Made by a program: the position numbers and the translations under genes
The notes under the pieces: generated by a model
Told to the model about the DNA's origin: nothing
Databases searched by the model: none
The model's input: the letters and a program-made list of their open reading frames with translations, nothing else
Shown here: in pieces, positions 35,736-47,244 of the stretch
Numbering within the stretch: the first letter of the stretch is position 1
Layout of the letters: every line of letters starts with the position of its first letter
DNA from: Gautieria morchelliformis
Taxonomy: Eukaryota > Basidiomycota > Agaricomycetes > Gomphales > Gomphaceae
Assembly: GCA_015179125.1 (NCBI GenBank)
Contig: WHVA01000347.1
Location: 1 to 64,000 of the forward strand
Direction of reading: 5' to 3'
Length of the DNA stretch: 64,000 bases

Positions 35736-36746
35736 AGATAGAGGACACTCTAATAGGGCACCCTTATATAATCTACTTTAGCCCAATATTTTGAGCTCAA
35801 TAGATGTTCACACGGTCACTTTTTCACCACTTTGCCTCCTACAATCCATGCAAGTAACCTCTAGAAATGAGTCCCAGGAAACAGAATATTATTTGAATAA
35901 AAATTGAGCTGTATATAGACAAAAAACTTGGATTTTACAAATGTGCAGGAAATCACTTGTATGATGCAAGGACATGCTCAGAAAATTTTGGGGCAAAGAC
36001 GATGAAGGACATTTGGCGGCTTATGTAATCAATCACGTGACCTCATCAGAGTGCGAAAATTGAAGAAAAGCTGGCTGAACCAACCACATCTCTATACCTA
36101 GAGCATCCAGCATGGGCTGGAAGTCTAAAGCGTGATTGGCATGCCTCGAAAACCTGAGAAAAGGTGCCCTGAATGACTTTTATCCAAAATTTCATTGTGA
36201 GCTCAACTTTATTGAGCAATACTGGGGTGCAGTCAAGTTCCAATACAGGTCAAGTGCAAAAATGACAGATATAGATGCCATGGAGCGCAATGTGATTGCT
36301 TGCCTTGATGATATCCCATTGATCAAAATTCAGCAGTCAGTGGTTTCCAAGTCCATCATCTGAATATGGATTACTCATTGTTTTTTTTTATTTTTTTATT
36401 TTTTATTCTTTTTGGAGTAGCTATGCAAATCAATCTGCAATATTCATTTCAGCGTACTCACAAGGCTTTTCTGGCCCAATGGCTGCCTGGGCAAACCAAA
36501 ACCAAAGGTATCATGGACACCAGACTTTGAATGGCTGAGAAAGCAAAGGCTGCCTATGCATAGCACTTCATTATTGATCTGGAGGTACTTGATACATTAC
36601 AATACATAGACTATGAGTGGGGAGGCATCCTTGATGTGAAATCTGATGAGTAGTGTTTTTTCAAACTCAACTTCAGGATTTTGGCCACTTTTTAGGGTTA
36701 GGGTTAGAGATTACATAAGGGTGCCCTATTAGAGCGTCCTCTATCT
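35736..36746. mobile_element. TA-flanked TIR element (Tc1/mariner-like), about 1 kb
   Basis: Inverted repeats of 39 bp at 35736-35774 and 36708-36746 start AGATAGAGGAC and differ at two positions. TA dinucleotides lie immediately outside both ends (35734-35735 and 36747-36748), the target duplication of Tc1/mariner/pogo elements. Inside is only the C-terminal part of a transposase, so the copy is non-autonomous. Two and a half TTAGGG units lie at about 36692-36707 next to the right repeat. Confidence 0.85.
36130..36530 (+). pseudogene. Transposase C-terminal fragment in the TIR element
   Basis: [20 protein letters not shown] contains the catalytic Glu region (NFIEQYWG) of a DDE transposase widespread in basidiomycetes. 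[19 protein letters not shown] follows. After an interruption that includes a T-rich stretch at 36380-36415 come SAYSQGFSGPMAAWANQ and a stop. The N-terminal DNA-binding part and the two Asp motifs are absent. Confidence 0.75.
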
Positions 36747-36748
36747 TA

Positions 36749-38138
36749 GCCCTTGTTTCTCCCACCAGCCCCCTGCCACCGGCATAGTAGAATTAAGGAC
36801 TAAACACCAAATAGGGTTATAGGAAATGTAAATCACGCAAAATCCCAGCAAAACAGAGGTCTCAGGAGTGCATGAAGGCTCTCCAGTGCTAAATTACACA
36901 TCATGCATGGTCATTTTACGTGATCTTCGCAACCCCACGCGTCCCAAGAAAGATTCAGTATTTATTAACAACTTAACTACAGAGTTCATTAACTCGGGCC
37001 CTCATGGCCGGCCTCGACTCAAATTTTCAAACTCTGGTTATTTTCAAACTCCAGGCACGTGATTGTATCTGGAAACATACCTGCTAATTGTCAGCCGGTT
37101 TTCAGTGTCCGTCTTATCTCATCCTATATTCGGTAGTTGGGTGGATTGAAAGTTGACGTTGTGTATTGTTATTAGAATGCGAGGAGGGAGGCAGAGAGAG
37201 ACGAAGGCCGGAACAAGACACGATGCGCACTATGCACAAGAGACAAAACACTAGTGAGGATGCTGTTAACTCACTCAACCGGACTCAACTATGTGAGTGG
37301 ACGGGCTGAAACCGATCAATTCAATGTAACTAATGGTCTAGCTACTTATACAAGTTGGTCATAGGGGTGGGATACCGGCAGAAAGTCTTGGAACATGAGC
37401 CGGTATTATGACCAGTGATGAGTCATGGAAGTAGCACATGGATGTGACAGCAGACAGATCACTAGCTAGAAGAGTGGGGAAAATACTAGAAATCACGGGA
37501 AAAATACTACTGGATTCATAACACGTATGATGTCGCTTCTTCCAAACTTAACCCTCGTCCCGAGCGTTTCCGCCTGCCTTCAATACTTAGGCCTTCAAAC
37601 GCCATCTTAAAAATACTATTTTTCGTATCGTCCTTGTACGTTCCAAATAGACGTCGTATTAGATTTAAAGCTCCTACGACAAGGGTTGCACCGGCAACGC
37701 CGGTCTCTAGTCAGCTACTGTGATCAGCCCTATTGTCATAAGTGGTGACGATGTCACACCGAACCCGCGCGGTTTTCCTGATGGTAGCCAAGAAAAAGAA
37801 ACCTCCGCTCATATCTGACATGATTGATGTCCGCTTACGGGAACACTTCTTACTGCTCTACTGGTATCATGAGGCTGGTACCACGGTGAGCTCTCACCAC
37901 AGATGCGCTGTGCCCGTTGTTAGGCTTGGCCGCTTACATAATTACATAATGAAATATTGGGTTCGTGGCTTACATTAATACTTATATCAAAATAATGCTT
38001 GACGCGATAATAATTTCATCTAGTAATTCCAATGGATAAGTGTAAGTAGTAAAATCCAGATTTTGCACTAAATACTTGAGAAAGGTTTATAACCTAGATC
38101 CTGAGCGCTGGGGAAGAAGTATATAGACCCAGACGAAC
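36749..38138. other. Intergenic upstream of the intact P450
   Basis: No gene or clear repeat was recognised. The last few hundred bases presumably hold the P450 promoter. Confidence 0.4.
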
Positions 38139-39997
38139 ATGGGGCTGCATAGTTGCGATTTACAGATGAAAATTCCTGCCACTGTCAACGTCATGCATCT
38201 ATTCCAAATAATCATCCCCGGATGTAGTTTATTAGCTCTCCTGGTCTTCCTCGCTGACGGTATCCAGTTCATCCTCCGGCAACGCTGGCCAGTCTATCAA
38301 GCGGGAAGACCCCCTATTGTATGCTTAGCCCGTCTAAAATACATAGGTTCCCTTGGATTTTTCATGGCACCATATCACTTCCTTCATGAAGCACATGCGT
38401 CGTTTGAAGACTTTTGGTTGCAATTTAGCGTACGAAATGTATGCTGCCCTTCCTTCCACTCATCTGATTGCTACGGTTGATGAAACTACTCTAGTATCGA
38501 GTGCTAGCTGTGTTCGGTGAAGAGGCGCGAGATACCTTTTTCACTAACAAGAATCTCAGTCTCCATGATGGGTACGGCCTCTTGGTATATATTTGCCTAA
38601 TTCCAGATAATTGTGGCTTATGTGCCGTGCAGAATCCTTCCCTCCGCAACCTCAGCCCTGAAGAGAGAAAGAAAGGGGCCGACACTGATGCATGGTTTGT
38701 GCGGAAATTTGTCCGCACAGACTTCTTGGAGCCTTGTACGTAGTTGAACAAACATTCACAGACTCACTGCCACGTCTGATTCATCATCAGCTCTTGCGAA
38801 CATGCTTTCAGACTCTAGCAAAGATTTAGATCCTTGGGGTTCGCAGGGTGTAATGGACCCGTTTGTTAGTCTACACAAGGTACGCACGTATCAACTTGAA
38901 GTATAGATTCTATTTTATGAATAACTAATTGAATGTTCAGCTTGTCTTCCAAGCGGTTACGAGGTTCGTAGTGGGAAATGAGTTAGCCAACGATCCCAGG
39001 AAGATTGAGACGGTTGTTAATGCATTCCACCACCTTCAAAAGGGATCGACACCCGCCTCATTGCTCTTTCCATGGTTTCCCACCCCAGCCAGAGTCCGCA
39101 GGATTTTCGCCGGCTTCACGCTATATCGTATCATCTCGAAGGCAATCAAGTCAAGACGCCAAACAGGTGAATTTCACCAAGATATTCTTCAGACACTATT
39201 GGATGAGACCGAAGAACAATTAGACGACACGAGGATCATGAAGGTCAGTCAGTCCAGCTTATATACACCGCCAGCAACTGACGAGTTATTTTGCAGCTGC
39301 TTTTGTTATCCATTTTTGCAGCCGGGACCAACACGGCCCCTATTCTTGCTTGGCTGCATATATATATGGATCAAAACGCAGCATGGAAAGCTCAGGTCGT
39401 CAGTGAAATGGATTCGTTTCTGGCAGAAAACACGGGAAGTTCGTCTTCTTTTTTGGAGGCCCTCATGGTTGTTCCATTGGGAGTCTGGGAGCATGCTCTC
39501 CCTACTTTGGAAAAGTGTCTCGAAGAAACCATACGACTGCGTCTTATAGGCGCTCTCCTCAGGCGAAATGTTGGTGAAGACATCATGGTAGGAAGTCATA
39601 CAATTCATCGCGATGACTTTGTGATCTGCATGAGTGAGAACGCTCATTTGAACGAATCAATCTATCCAAATCCGCACTGCTTCGATCCTTCTCGTTCTCA
39701 TCATGATGGGCATGCTGAACGACTAGGCTTTCTTGGGTGGGGTGCAGGTGCGGCTTTCGATTATTTGATGGAGATCCTGTAGTGAATCACAAGTTATCAG
39801 GCCATCACCCGTGTACAGGCCAACGCCTTGCAAAAATAATGACAAAGATAATCTCGGTGCTCATTCTATCCCGTTTCACTCTTGAAGCCATTGATGTAAA
39901 AGGTCAACGTCTGACCAAAGTCCCCAAGACCATCAATCAGTTATCTAACATCGGTCTCCCGGCTGAGCCAGTATACTTTCGATACACAGCTCGGTGA
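38139..39997 (+). CDS. Cytochrome P450 monooxygenase, intact
   Basis: Seven exons (38139-38438, 38495-38584, 38633-38735, 38791-38879, 38941-39243, 39297-39747, 39801-39997) join without a stop to 510 residues, a normal P450 length. All introns are 48-61 nt with GT-AG ends. An N-terminal membrane anchor (IIIPGCSLLALLVFLADGI) fits the endoplasmic reticulum. The I helix reads FAAGTNTAPILAWL, the K helix has EETIRL (ExxR), and the heme loop FLGWGAGHHPCTGQRLAK, split by the last intron, carries the Cys ligand. The heme loop resembles the CYP51-like clan, often active on sterols or terpenoids; the substrate is unknown. It lies 1.3 kb upstream of an ERG26-like gene in the same orientation. ATG 38166 is an alternative start. 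Confidence 0.9.
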
Positions 39998-41272
39998 TGT
40001 TCATGATAATTAAACCTGTGATATCTGTTTGGAACAAGATATCAGAAATTAGAATGTTACAAACAGAAGTAACAGAAGTTATTTTAGAGGCGTAATACGT
40101 GCTTGCTTGAAAATGTGTGGGACTACTGAGTTGGCGCTCCGAGTCGGCGTTCGACGTTCAGAAGTTTGAAATTACCCTTGCAGACGGTGCCACCATCTCG
40201 CTTGGAGCATCGCATCAGCTTGCTGCGCATTATTCAGCAGTTTAACTACAAAATGAAGTAATTATGGCAGGAAAACGAACCTGGGCAAGAAGAAACCATG
40301 GCGCTGTCTGAAGTGCCAGAAATATAACGCCCGACACATTGCTGCACAGTGCGATAGCGCTGACAAGTACAGCACATGTGGGGGAGTGTGGGATGGCGGT
40401 GGCAAATCACAAATTGATAGAACCAGTCACACCTGGGCTGCTTCAGGGCATGTCACCAGTCACCAGGAGTGGGCACACGGAGGTACACCTCGATGGCACC
40501 ATCTGCCTCGCCATCTCAATCCGGGTATACATAATCTCACCTAGTGTAAATTCTGCAGAGCCCAAATTTTATTCAATTTCATGCATCGTCCATCTCTAAT
40601 ACCTTGGTTCGCTGACTCAGTACTAGCGAACTTAGCTATTATGTGTGCTGATCTTTGTCCCGCGGTTATCCTGTGGACTGGCTTTATCCAGCGAGTTTCT
40701 AAGAGGGATTCTGCGGGCAACGAGCATTTCGCAAGCACGGCCGCCGTGGTGGTAAGTGACTTGTTTACGTTCTGTCGTCAATCTGCAACTGTTTAGGGCC
40801 GTCAGTTTTCATTCATCCGGGGTATATATATGTCGTTGGCATTGTACTCTCTGTAGTGGTTTGCTCCCTGGTCTCTATAAGGGCAACCTTACCTGCCCAC
40901 ACAGCTAGGCTTTCAATTTCGGGTGGATACTACATCAAGCTTCAAGTTTCGATATACAATGATGATGATGGACTTAAGGATTATTCTAATTCTATTTCCC
41001 TATCATTGCACTTGGTGAAGGAATGTTATGTAACGTGCCCCACGATGCTTCTTACTTGCCCCTGAGATTCTCAGGGGCAAGTAAGAAGAATCGAAGCTGG
41101 GCGCCGAGCCTGAGCCTCAAGTCAGGGAGTCAGTCTTCACTTGGGGTTCGATCTTGCTAGCGCTTGAATCTCCTCATGGAGAGCTCCATCGATAGGGGAG
41201 ACTTCAGTCAGCGCTCAAGTGACCCTACTGGTGGACAGCTGGAGGTCCTGTTACTCTCCTTCAGCTATTAGC
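39998..41272. other. P450/ERG26-like intergenic region
   Basis: No gene was recognised. It contains the two short sequences shared with 30095-30170 (near 40228 inverted and near 40562 direct), which may mark ends of an old small element, and the palindrome at 41048-41088. Confidence 0.45.
41048..41088. repeat. Perfect 41-bp palindrome upstream of the ERG26-like gene
   Basis: Two 20-nt arms beginning CTTCTTACTTGCCCC pair without a mismatch around one base. It ends 184 bp before the ATG at 41273. Whether it acts in transcription or is a mobile-element footprint cannot be told. Confidence 0.9.
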
Positions 41273-42683
41273 ATGACCCATGAGTCGTATCTTGTCATTG
41301 GTGGTTGTGGTTTCTTAGGGCGGAACATTGTCGATGCCCTCCTGGCACGTGGTGAGCGGCAAGTCGCTGTGCTCGACCTAGTTCAGAGTTATTTCGACGT
41401 GAATGTCGAATATTTCACCGGTGACATCACGGACGAGACTGCGGTTCACCATGCTGTCCAGAAGGTGCTTAATTTTCATTCCACCTTTCCATTTTCCTCT
41501 AGGTCATGGTCAAGTTTGCTGATGGATGGCATGGAATAGGCGAATGCAACTGTCGTTGTCCATACCGCTTCACCGATCCATGGCCTTCCTCAGCACGTAT
41601 ACAACGAAGTTAACGTTGAAGGCACTCAGATAATCATTGCGGCTTGTCAGGCACACAGCGTGAAAGCACTCGTCTACACTAGCAGCGCCAGCTTGTTGTT
41701 CGGTGGAGAGAACCTTTCAGACATTGATGAACGCCTGTTACCTCCTGAAGTCCCCATGGACGCATATAATGGAACTAAAGCCCTTGCTGAGAAGCACGTG
41801 CTCGAGGCAAATGGACAACAAGGCTTGAAGACGGTGGCCCTCAGGCCTTCGGGAATATTCGGGTCAGCCAGCGGTCCCACCCCCCATTCCTATACCATTA
41901 ACATCCCACTGACATCGCACTGGTTCTTGTAATTTTAGTCCAGGTGACCGGCAGCTACTTGTCAATCTCGCACGTGCAGTGGATTGTGGACAAGCTAAAA
42001 TACAAATAGGTGCCAATGACAATCTTGTCGACTGGACTTATGTGGGGAATGTCGCCAAGGCTCACCTCCTGGCAGCGGACAAACTCACCAAATCCCTCCC
42101 AGCACCAGCACAGCGGGATGGCCTCTCTAGTACATTACCCACCATTTCTAACACCACTGCTGAGCGTCGTATTCCCACCTCACTAGCTCGTCCGCTTGGA
42201 CCAGCAATGATATTGCCTCCTAATGCTAAGGCTCTCGAGGCTGCATTTTCCACACCACGCAACACTGAACACAGGGCGTTTGTACGCTCCAAGTTTGACC
42301 CATTGACTCCACTATCCCTTGCACATGCGGAGAGAGAGGTGGACCCACTTCAAGTGGCGGGTCAGGCATTTCTCATCACGAATTGCGAGCCGGTATACTT
42401 TTGGGATTTTATGCGGGCCCTGATGCTGGGCCTAGGTGCACCTCCAGTGGATGTGGATCGCCCCAAGTGGGTGCTTCCGAAGAGCTTGGGATATGTTGTT
42501 GGATGGGCGGCTGAGTGGATGGCATGGATGGCTGGGAAGGAGCCGTCGTTCACAAGGTACAGGTTGAAATATGCATGTGCGACGAGGTATTATAACTGTG
42601 AGAAGGCGAGGAGGGTGTTGGGATATGAGCCGGATGTGGGGTTGAAGGAGGGAATTGAGAAGACAATCGAAGTCAGTATTTGA
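41273..42683 (+). CDS. ERG26-like sterol C-4 dehydrogenase/decarboxylase family
   Basis: Exons 41273-41464, 41540-41862 and 41939-42683 join in frame to 419 residues. The Rossmann motif VIGGCGFLGRNIVDALL starts near residue 7. HTASP, VNVEGTQ and YTSSASL follow. The catalytic YNGTK sits in DAYNGTKALAEKHV, and GIFGPGDRQLL and DWTYVGNVAKAHLLAA follow. The C-terminus has LGYEPDVGLKEGIEKT. This is the extended short-chain dehydrogenase architecture of 3-beta-HSD and ERG26 enzymes, which oxidise the 3-OH and decarboxylate C-4 carboxysterols on the ER membrane using NAD. Because it sits with a P450 and an ERG27-like remnant, it may serve a specialised sterol or triterpenoid rather than ergosterol; that is inference. 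A dead duplicate lies at 25017-26920. Confidence 0.9.
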
Positions 42684-42794
42684 GTAAGCTTGTTCAGGCT
42701 TTTGAATATTGATCTATGCTTTACAGTGGTGGAATTCTACGCAAAAGCAGTCATTCGAGGCACAAGAGGCGAAGGATATTGATTCTACTCGAAA

Positions 42795-43739
42795 TCATCG
42801 TAAAATAGCTTTGTAAACGTGTATGGTGTTCAACTGGACGTTAGCCTTGGGCCCTTTACATGCCATATGGTAGAAGAACAAGTTCTCACTCTCAACCAGC
42901 CAGAAGGGAATCTTGAATCTTCGCAAACACCTGGTATAATCTCTCATACTTCTCCAGCAAAGCAATATCCTCCGCCCAAGTTCCTGCAGTCCGGTGATCT
43001 CAAGGAGCATTCCACCTCTTCCCCACCGGTTTACTGTGGATAAGAGTTTCAAGGGCTCAGTCATATCTGGGAAAATATCCAGAGGTGCAAGAGCTGCACA
43101 AATTATAGCCGTTGCGGCATTGTAGGCAGTGATCGTGAAGAAGGGTGAACCGGTCATACGACACTAAAAATTAAGTTAAGTCAACACACCAGATCATGAG
43201 AGAAGTAGGAAGGGTGCATACAATAAAGAAGAGCACCTGTTTGAATATTTTCGTGGCTATATTGGATGGGACTATGTTGGTGGAGGCTATCCCAGGTTCT
43301 ACTGTGAAGTGGCGGATAGGTGGTAAAGTGTCATCACTGTGAAATTGGGAATTGAGGTGCCACGAGAGCATGCCGACCTGACGTTTTGAGGAAAAGTATG
43401 GCATAGTTGTGCGTGTAGCTGCCAGTCGTCAGTATCATATAAGTTTGGTGCTGCCCCTCGTGACGACAACCAGATAACTCGTGCAGGGGGTAACGGGGAT
43501 TTTTTGAGGAGAGAATCTAGTTGGCGCACCTATAGAGTAATTCGGGGATGATGAGATGGAGACTAGCAATGCGTCGGGTGCAGCTAACAATGATGTAGTG
43601 ACCGAAACAATTAGATTGCCAGCTACGCCCCAGTCCATCCTGCGTCAGATCACCAACACGTTGAATAGAATAGACAGTGACATAACTGTTAGTAATCGGG
43701 ACGATGACACGGCCGAAGAAGAACTAGGGCTGCACACTG
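42795..43739 (-). pseudogene. ERG27-like 3-keto-sterol reductase, 5' truncated
   Basis: Minus-strand exons of about 43739-43589, 43529-43222 and 43163-42795, separated by 59- and 58-nt introns, give DGLGRSWQSNCFGHYII, PPARVIWLSSRGAAPNLYD with TDDWQL, the catalytic YFSSK, RHFTVEPGIASTNIVPSNI, and RMTGSPFFTITAYNAATAII. These fit the second half of ERG27, the NADPH 3-keto reductase of C-4 demethylation. A one-base frameshift lies near 43420, between DDWQL and YFSSK. The N-terminal cofactor-binding half is missing beyond about 43740, where a repeat begins. It is convergent with the ERG26-like gene, 111 bp apart. Confidence 0.8.
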
Positions 43740-43895
43740 TGCCGTACATCCACGGCTGTACGGTGCCGTGTTACGGCCACGGCACCCGTACCGTCAGGGG
43801 TTTGGGTGATGTGCCGACGGCACGGCATACGGTACGGTGTGACGCCGTATGATACCGTAAAAATACGGCCGTATACGGTATGTACGGCATGTACT
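43740..43895. repeat. Palindromic CCGTAC/GTACGG-rich patch
   Basis: Many overlapping GTACGG, CCGTAC, CCGTAT and ATACGG words occur in about 150 bp, giving strong potential for secondary structure. It replaces the missing first half of the ERG27-like gene. Confidence 0.7.
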
Positions 43896-44047
43896 TTTCA
43901 ATCTCAGCCTCGTTTCAATTTCAGCCTCCATGTCGTTTCCTTTCACTCAAGTGCCAAGTGAGTCGGCCGTCCGCCCCTACAAAGTGGTGACTATTCCACA
44001 GTACTCACGTCACTACAGAACCCAAGCGAGCGAACCGAGGAAAAAAG

Positions 44048-44401
44048 ATGGCAGCATTGATTGAAGAGGAAGGGCTGGATGAAGATGGCCGTCCTATGAA
44101 ACACGGGAACCTGCATCGTCAGCAGAAGCGCAAACGCAAGCCAGCCAAGAAGATCACGCAAGAAGAGGACAAGGATGAGGATGATGACGAAGATGGCAAC
44201 TTTTCGGACTCGAGCTCTGGTGACGAATCAAGCTCGGAATGCGAGTCAGATGTGTCTCACAATATGATTCCAAATCATGAAGCAAGTGTCTCACTACATC
44301 TACCTATTCCCTACTCACCTGCTTGTCCTAGATTGCTGACATGCTCCCATCGAAAACTGTTGGAGTCAGGGTCGATAAGCGGAGAACGCAGGGCCAAGTA
44401 G
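44048..44401 (+). CDS. Short acidic/basic low-complexity ORF, unknown
   Basis: A 117-codon ORF starting MAALIEEEGLDEDGRP. It has a Lys/Arg-rich segment (KRKRKPAKK) and then an acidic Ser/Asp/Glu run up to about residue 75. With a possible intron near 44280-44330 the end would read EIADMLPSKTVGV, which recalls N-terminal regions of transposon-linked fungal proteins. It is probably a fragment of a longer gene; evidence is weak. Confidence 0.3.
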   Translation: MAALIEEEGLDEDGRPMKHGNLHRQQKRKRKPAKKITQEEDKDEDDDEDGNFSDSSSGDESSSECESDVSHNMIPNHEASVSLHLPIPYSPACPRLLTCSHRKLLESGSISGERRAK

Positions 44402-44444
44402 GTTAGGGGAAGGATCTATCACCGTTTAGTAAAATAGTATTACT

Positions 44445-44797
44445 GGCCTCGGTCAAGTATGACCGAGGCCCTATATCTACTCACTCCACAATCGCTAACC
44501 CCTCAGTGAACTGACCGTTCACTGAGGTACGTGCCCCCATCCCATTATGTATCCTAATGGTATACTTACTATCATGTAGGCTTCATTACTATTAGGTAGA
44601 GTACTTATATATACTCAGTGAACTGACCGTTCACTGAGGCTTCATTACTATTAGTACTGCGCATAACCGCTACAAAAGCAGCACCCAGTATGTAAATAAC
44701 CTATGTATCTATATGTACAATAGTTATTACATAATCCCAGTGGGCCCCTTAGGGACCCCCTGTATAGTTTATGTGTGGGAACCGGCCAGCGGTTCCC
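44445..44797. repeat. Cluster of four perfect hairpins with direct repeats
   Basis: Perfect stems: GGCCTCGGTCA/TGACCGAGGCC at 44445-44470, CCTCAGTGAAC/GTTCACTGAGG at 44501-44527, the same stem one base shorter per arm at 44614-44638, and GGGAACC/GGTTCCC at 44777-44797. GGCTTCATTACTATTAG is repeated at 44579 and 44638. It lies between the acidic ORF and a gag gene and may be the leader or LTR of that element. Confidence 0.8.
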
Positions 44798-46406
44798 ATC
44801 GCATCTTACTCTTACCTGTCACTACGTAGCATTCAGAATACCACTCATTGGTCAAGTTCTGTAGTGCCCTTGTGATACAAGGTCCTAAGATTGACATCCT
44901 TTACACCTTTTTGAACTATCCTGCGGTTGATCGCCACGTGACCAACCGAAAGTGGATTCGAAGCAATCTTGAAAAAGATCGCTGTGTCGACGACTAAACA
45001 TCGTTGAGACCCTCCAGTAGACCTTCTACTGTTGGCTGCGAGCATGATGATTCCATGCAGTCGAAGATGGACACGAGCGACGAGCTCGAGGTCCACGCCC
45101 CAGGTGCAGCCCAGCGACACGATGGACCAAGAGTCCAGGATGATAGAAGACGGAGAGATCGTAGATCTCACCGCCCTTGTCCCCTCAGTAGAGGACGAGG
45201 AAAACCCTGACCACGTCTCATCGAGCCTGGCCGAGGAATAGACAATGCCGGGCAACGAGCCGGCGCCACCCCCCCATTCCTCTTTGCCCAGAGACAAAGG
45301 AAAGGGCAGAGAAGTCTCGCCGTCGTCAGACGGTAGAGCAACAACATCGAGGCCGGCACAAAGCCACGACTCGAACTGGCGCTCACGAAGTAGAGCGACG
45401 ACAATCGTCCCTGAAGGGGGACGACGGCAAAAAAGACGAGCCCCAGATGATGGTCAGGACTCGGAATACTCGAGCTCCAGTCGCAAGAGCTCGAGGGCTC
45501 ACGCCATCGACCACGAGACGGCAGAGGCCCTGAACAAACAGGTGCAGGCTGCGCTGCACCGAAGCATGCTGACGCGCCACAAGCACAATCAGCTGGCATC
45601 GCAGCTTGACAATGCCACCGCCGCCCTAATGGCAATCGGCAAGGAACTCCACCAGGCAGAGGAGATCAGGCTGCAAGACGCAGCCACGCTGGAGGACGTC
45701 CAAAAAGCCCTCCGCCCACGCGGGGAACGTGACACAACTCATCCGAGCTCGCGACAGTCTGCAGCCAACGAATGCAGTCACGACGTGGAAGACCTGCGCC
45801 GAAAGGAGCAGGACAAGCAGCGAATGCCGCCACCAGCCGTCCCGGTCGAACAGGACGTAAGGTTCAGAAATGAACCTCAAGAGCAACTGGCTGCCCCAAC
45901 GGACAGCCATAAGACGATCCAACAGATCGTTAGGGAACAGGTGGCCTCAGAGCCTGACTGTGAAATGACGACCGAGAGCTTAGAGCTCAAAGTTGCACAC
46001 TGGCAGCATACAGAAGCCGCAGCCACGTGCCACCACACGCGGGCACTCGAGCTACTAGTGAAGAACACTGAGGAAACAGTGGCCCACAGCCACACCGCTC
46101 AGCTGCCCGATGATCAGCTCACGCGAGCCATACAGGACGCACGGCAGGCGCGCACAGCCTACAACAGGCGGCTGCGGATCCGCAACGCGGGACTGACCGG
46201 GGACACCAGGCACAAAATGCCCCCGGAACCGAGAGCACAAAATGCTCCTGATCCCAAGCCCGATCTGGCCCCGGGGCCTGTCAAGGCATACAACAGCCTG
46301 CCCCGCGCGGTGTCACAGCCGCGCGAGCGATCCATGGCCCCAACGGAGGGCCAGGGAATCCCTGACCAGGCCGACGTCGTACCAATGGAGCCGTACGATG
46401 GGATCA

Positions 46407-47244
46407 TGTCGCGAGGAAAGACTTATCAGCTGCGAATTCCTGTTTGACTCGATTTATCTCATGATTTCACACACACGAATAACGACCCGTAACGTCCATT
46501 ACAACAATTTCTATTCACAATTGCTCTTGTTCTAACAATCTCCCTCTTACTATCCAATCTTACTCCGAGCACCGCAAGACACATGTACACACACCTGAGC
46601 CTACAGGCCCCTCATCGAGTCCGAGCCGAGTCACACTCACCGAGTCGAGCCGAGTACAACACGCCACCGCCGAGTTCCTTAAATCACAGAGTCGAGTCGA
46701 GACCAACACATTACTCCCGAGCACCTAGATCCATATCACGAGTCGAGTCGAGGCACGAGCATTGTTAACGAGCTGAGTACCAGGAGGAACGAGCCGATCA
46801 CACATCACGATCAGGGAACGCAACATATATTCTCCATTACCTTCGAGCCGCACATATTATTCCTACCCAGTCTCTCCTACCATCCCGCCTTATCCTTCGA
46901 GCCACCACATAAGGGTATTCCCTTCCGCCTCATGTCCAGGCCAGACCGAGTAAGCGATCCGCAGCACGGATGTACGGTAGCGGCGGTATGTACGCACCTA
47001 CCATATGCACAATTCCACTATCCCCGTCGCTCGTCCCCACGTACTGAGACCCCTATCCGAGTAGCTATAAGTAGTACGCAGTGTATGACTGAAGATGAAC
47101 AATCACGAACCTTTCTTGATACTTTGTTTGACTACGAGTTACTAGTCGAACTTCAAGCTTTATTCATCTCTTGCGATCTATATCGAACTCGGCCTCGAGC
47201 AAAAGGCCGCACCCCTACTCTATTCGAAACTTATCCTTCTATCA
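46407..47244 (+). repeat. Solo LTR inside Gypsy-3 gag
   Basis: It starts TGTCGCGAGGAAAGACTTAT, ends CTATCA, and is homologous to the LTR at 25995-26843 on the other strand. It is flanked by GATCA (46402-46406) and GATAA (47245-47249), a near-perfect 5-bp duplication. The 14 codons that close the upstream open frame come from the LTR, not from gag. Confidence 0.8.

Noticed and set aside
36692-36708. Internal telomere
   Set aside because: Only two and a half TTAGGG units, too short to claim a telomeric tract.
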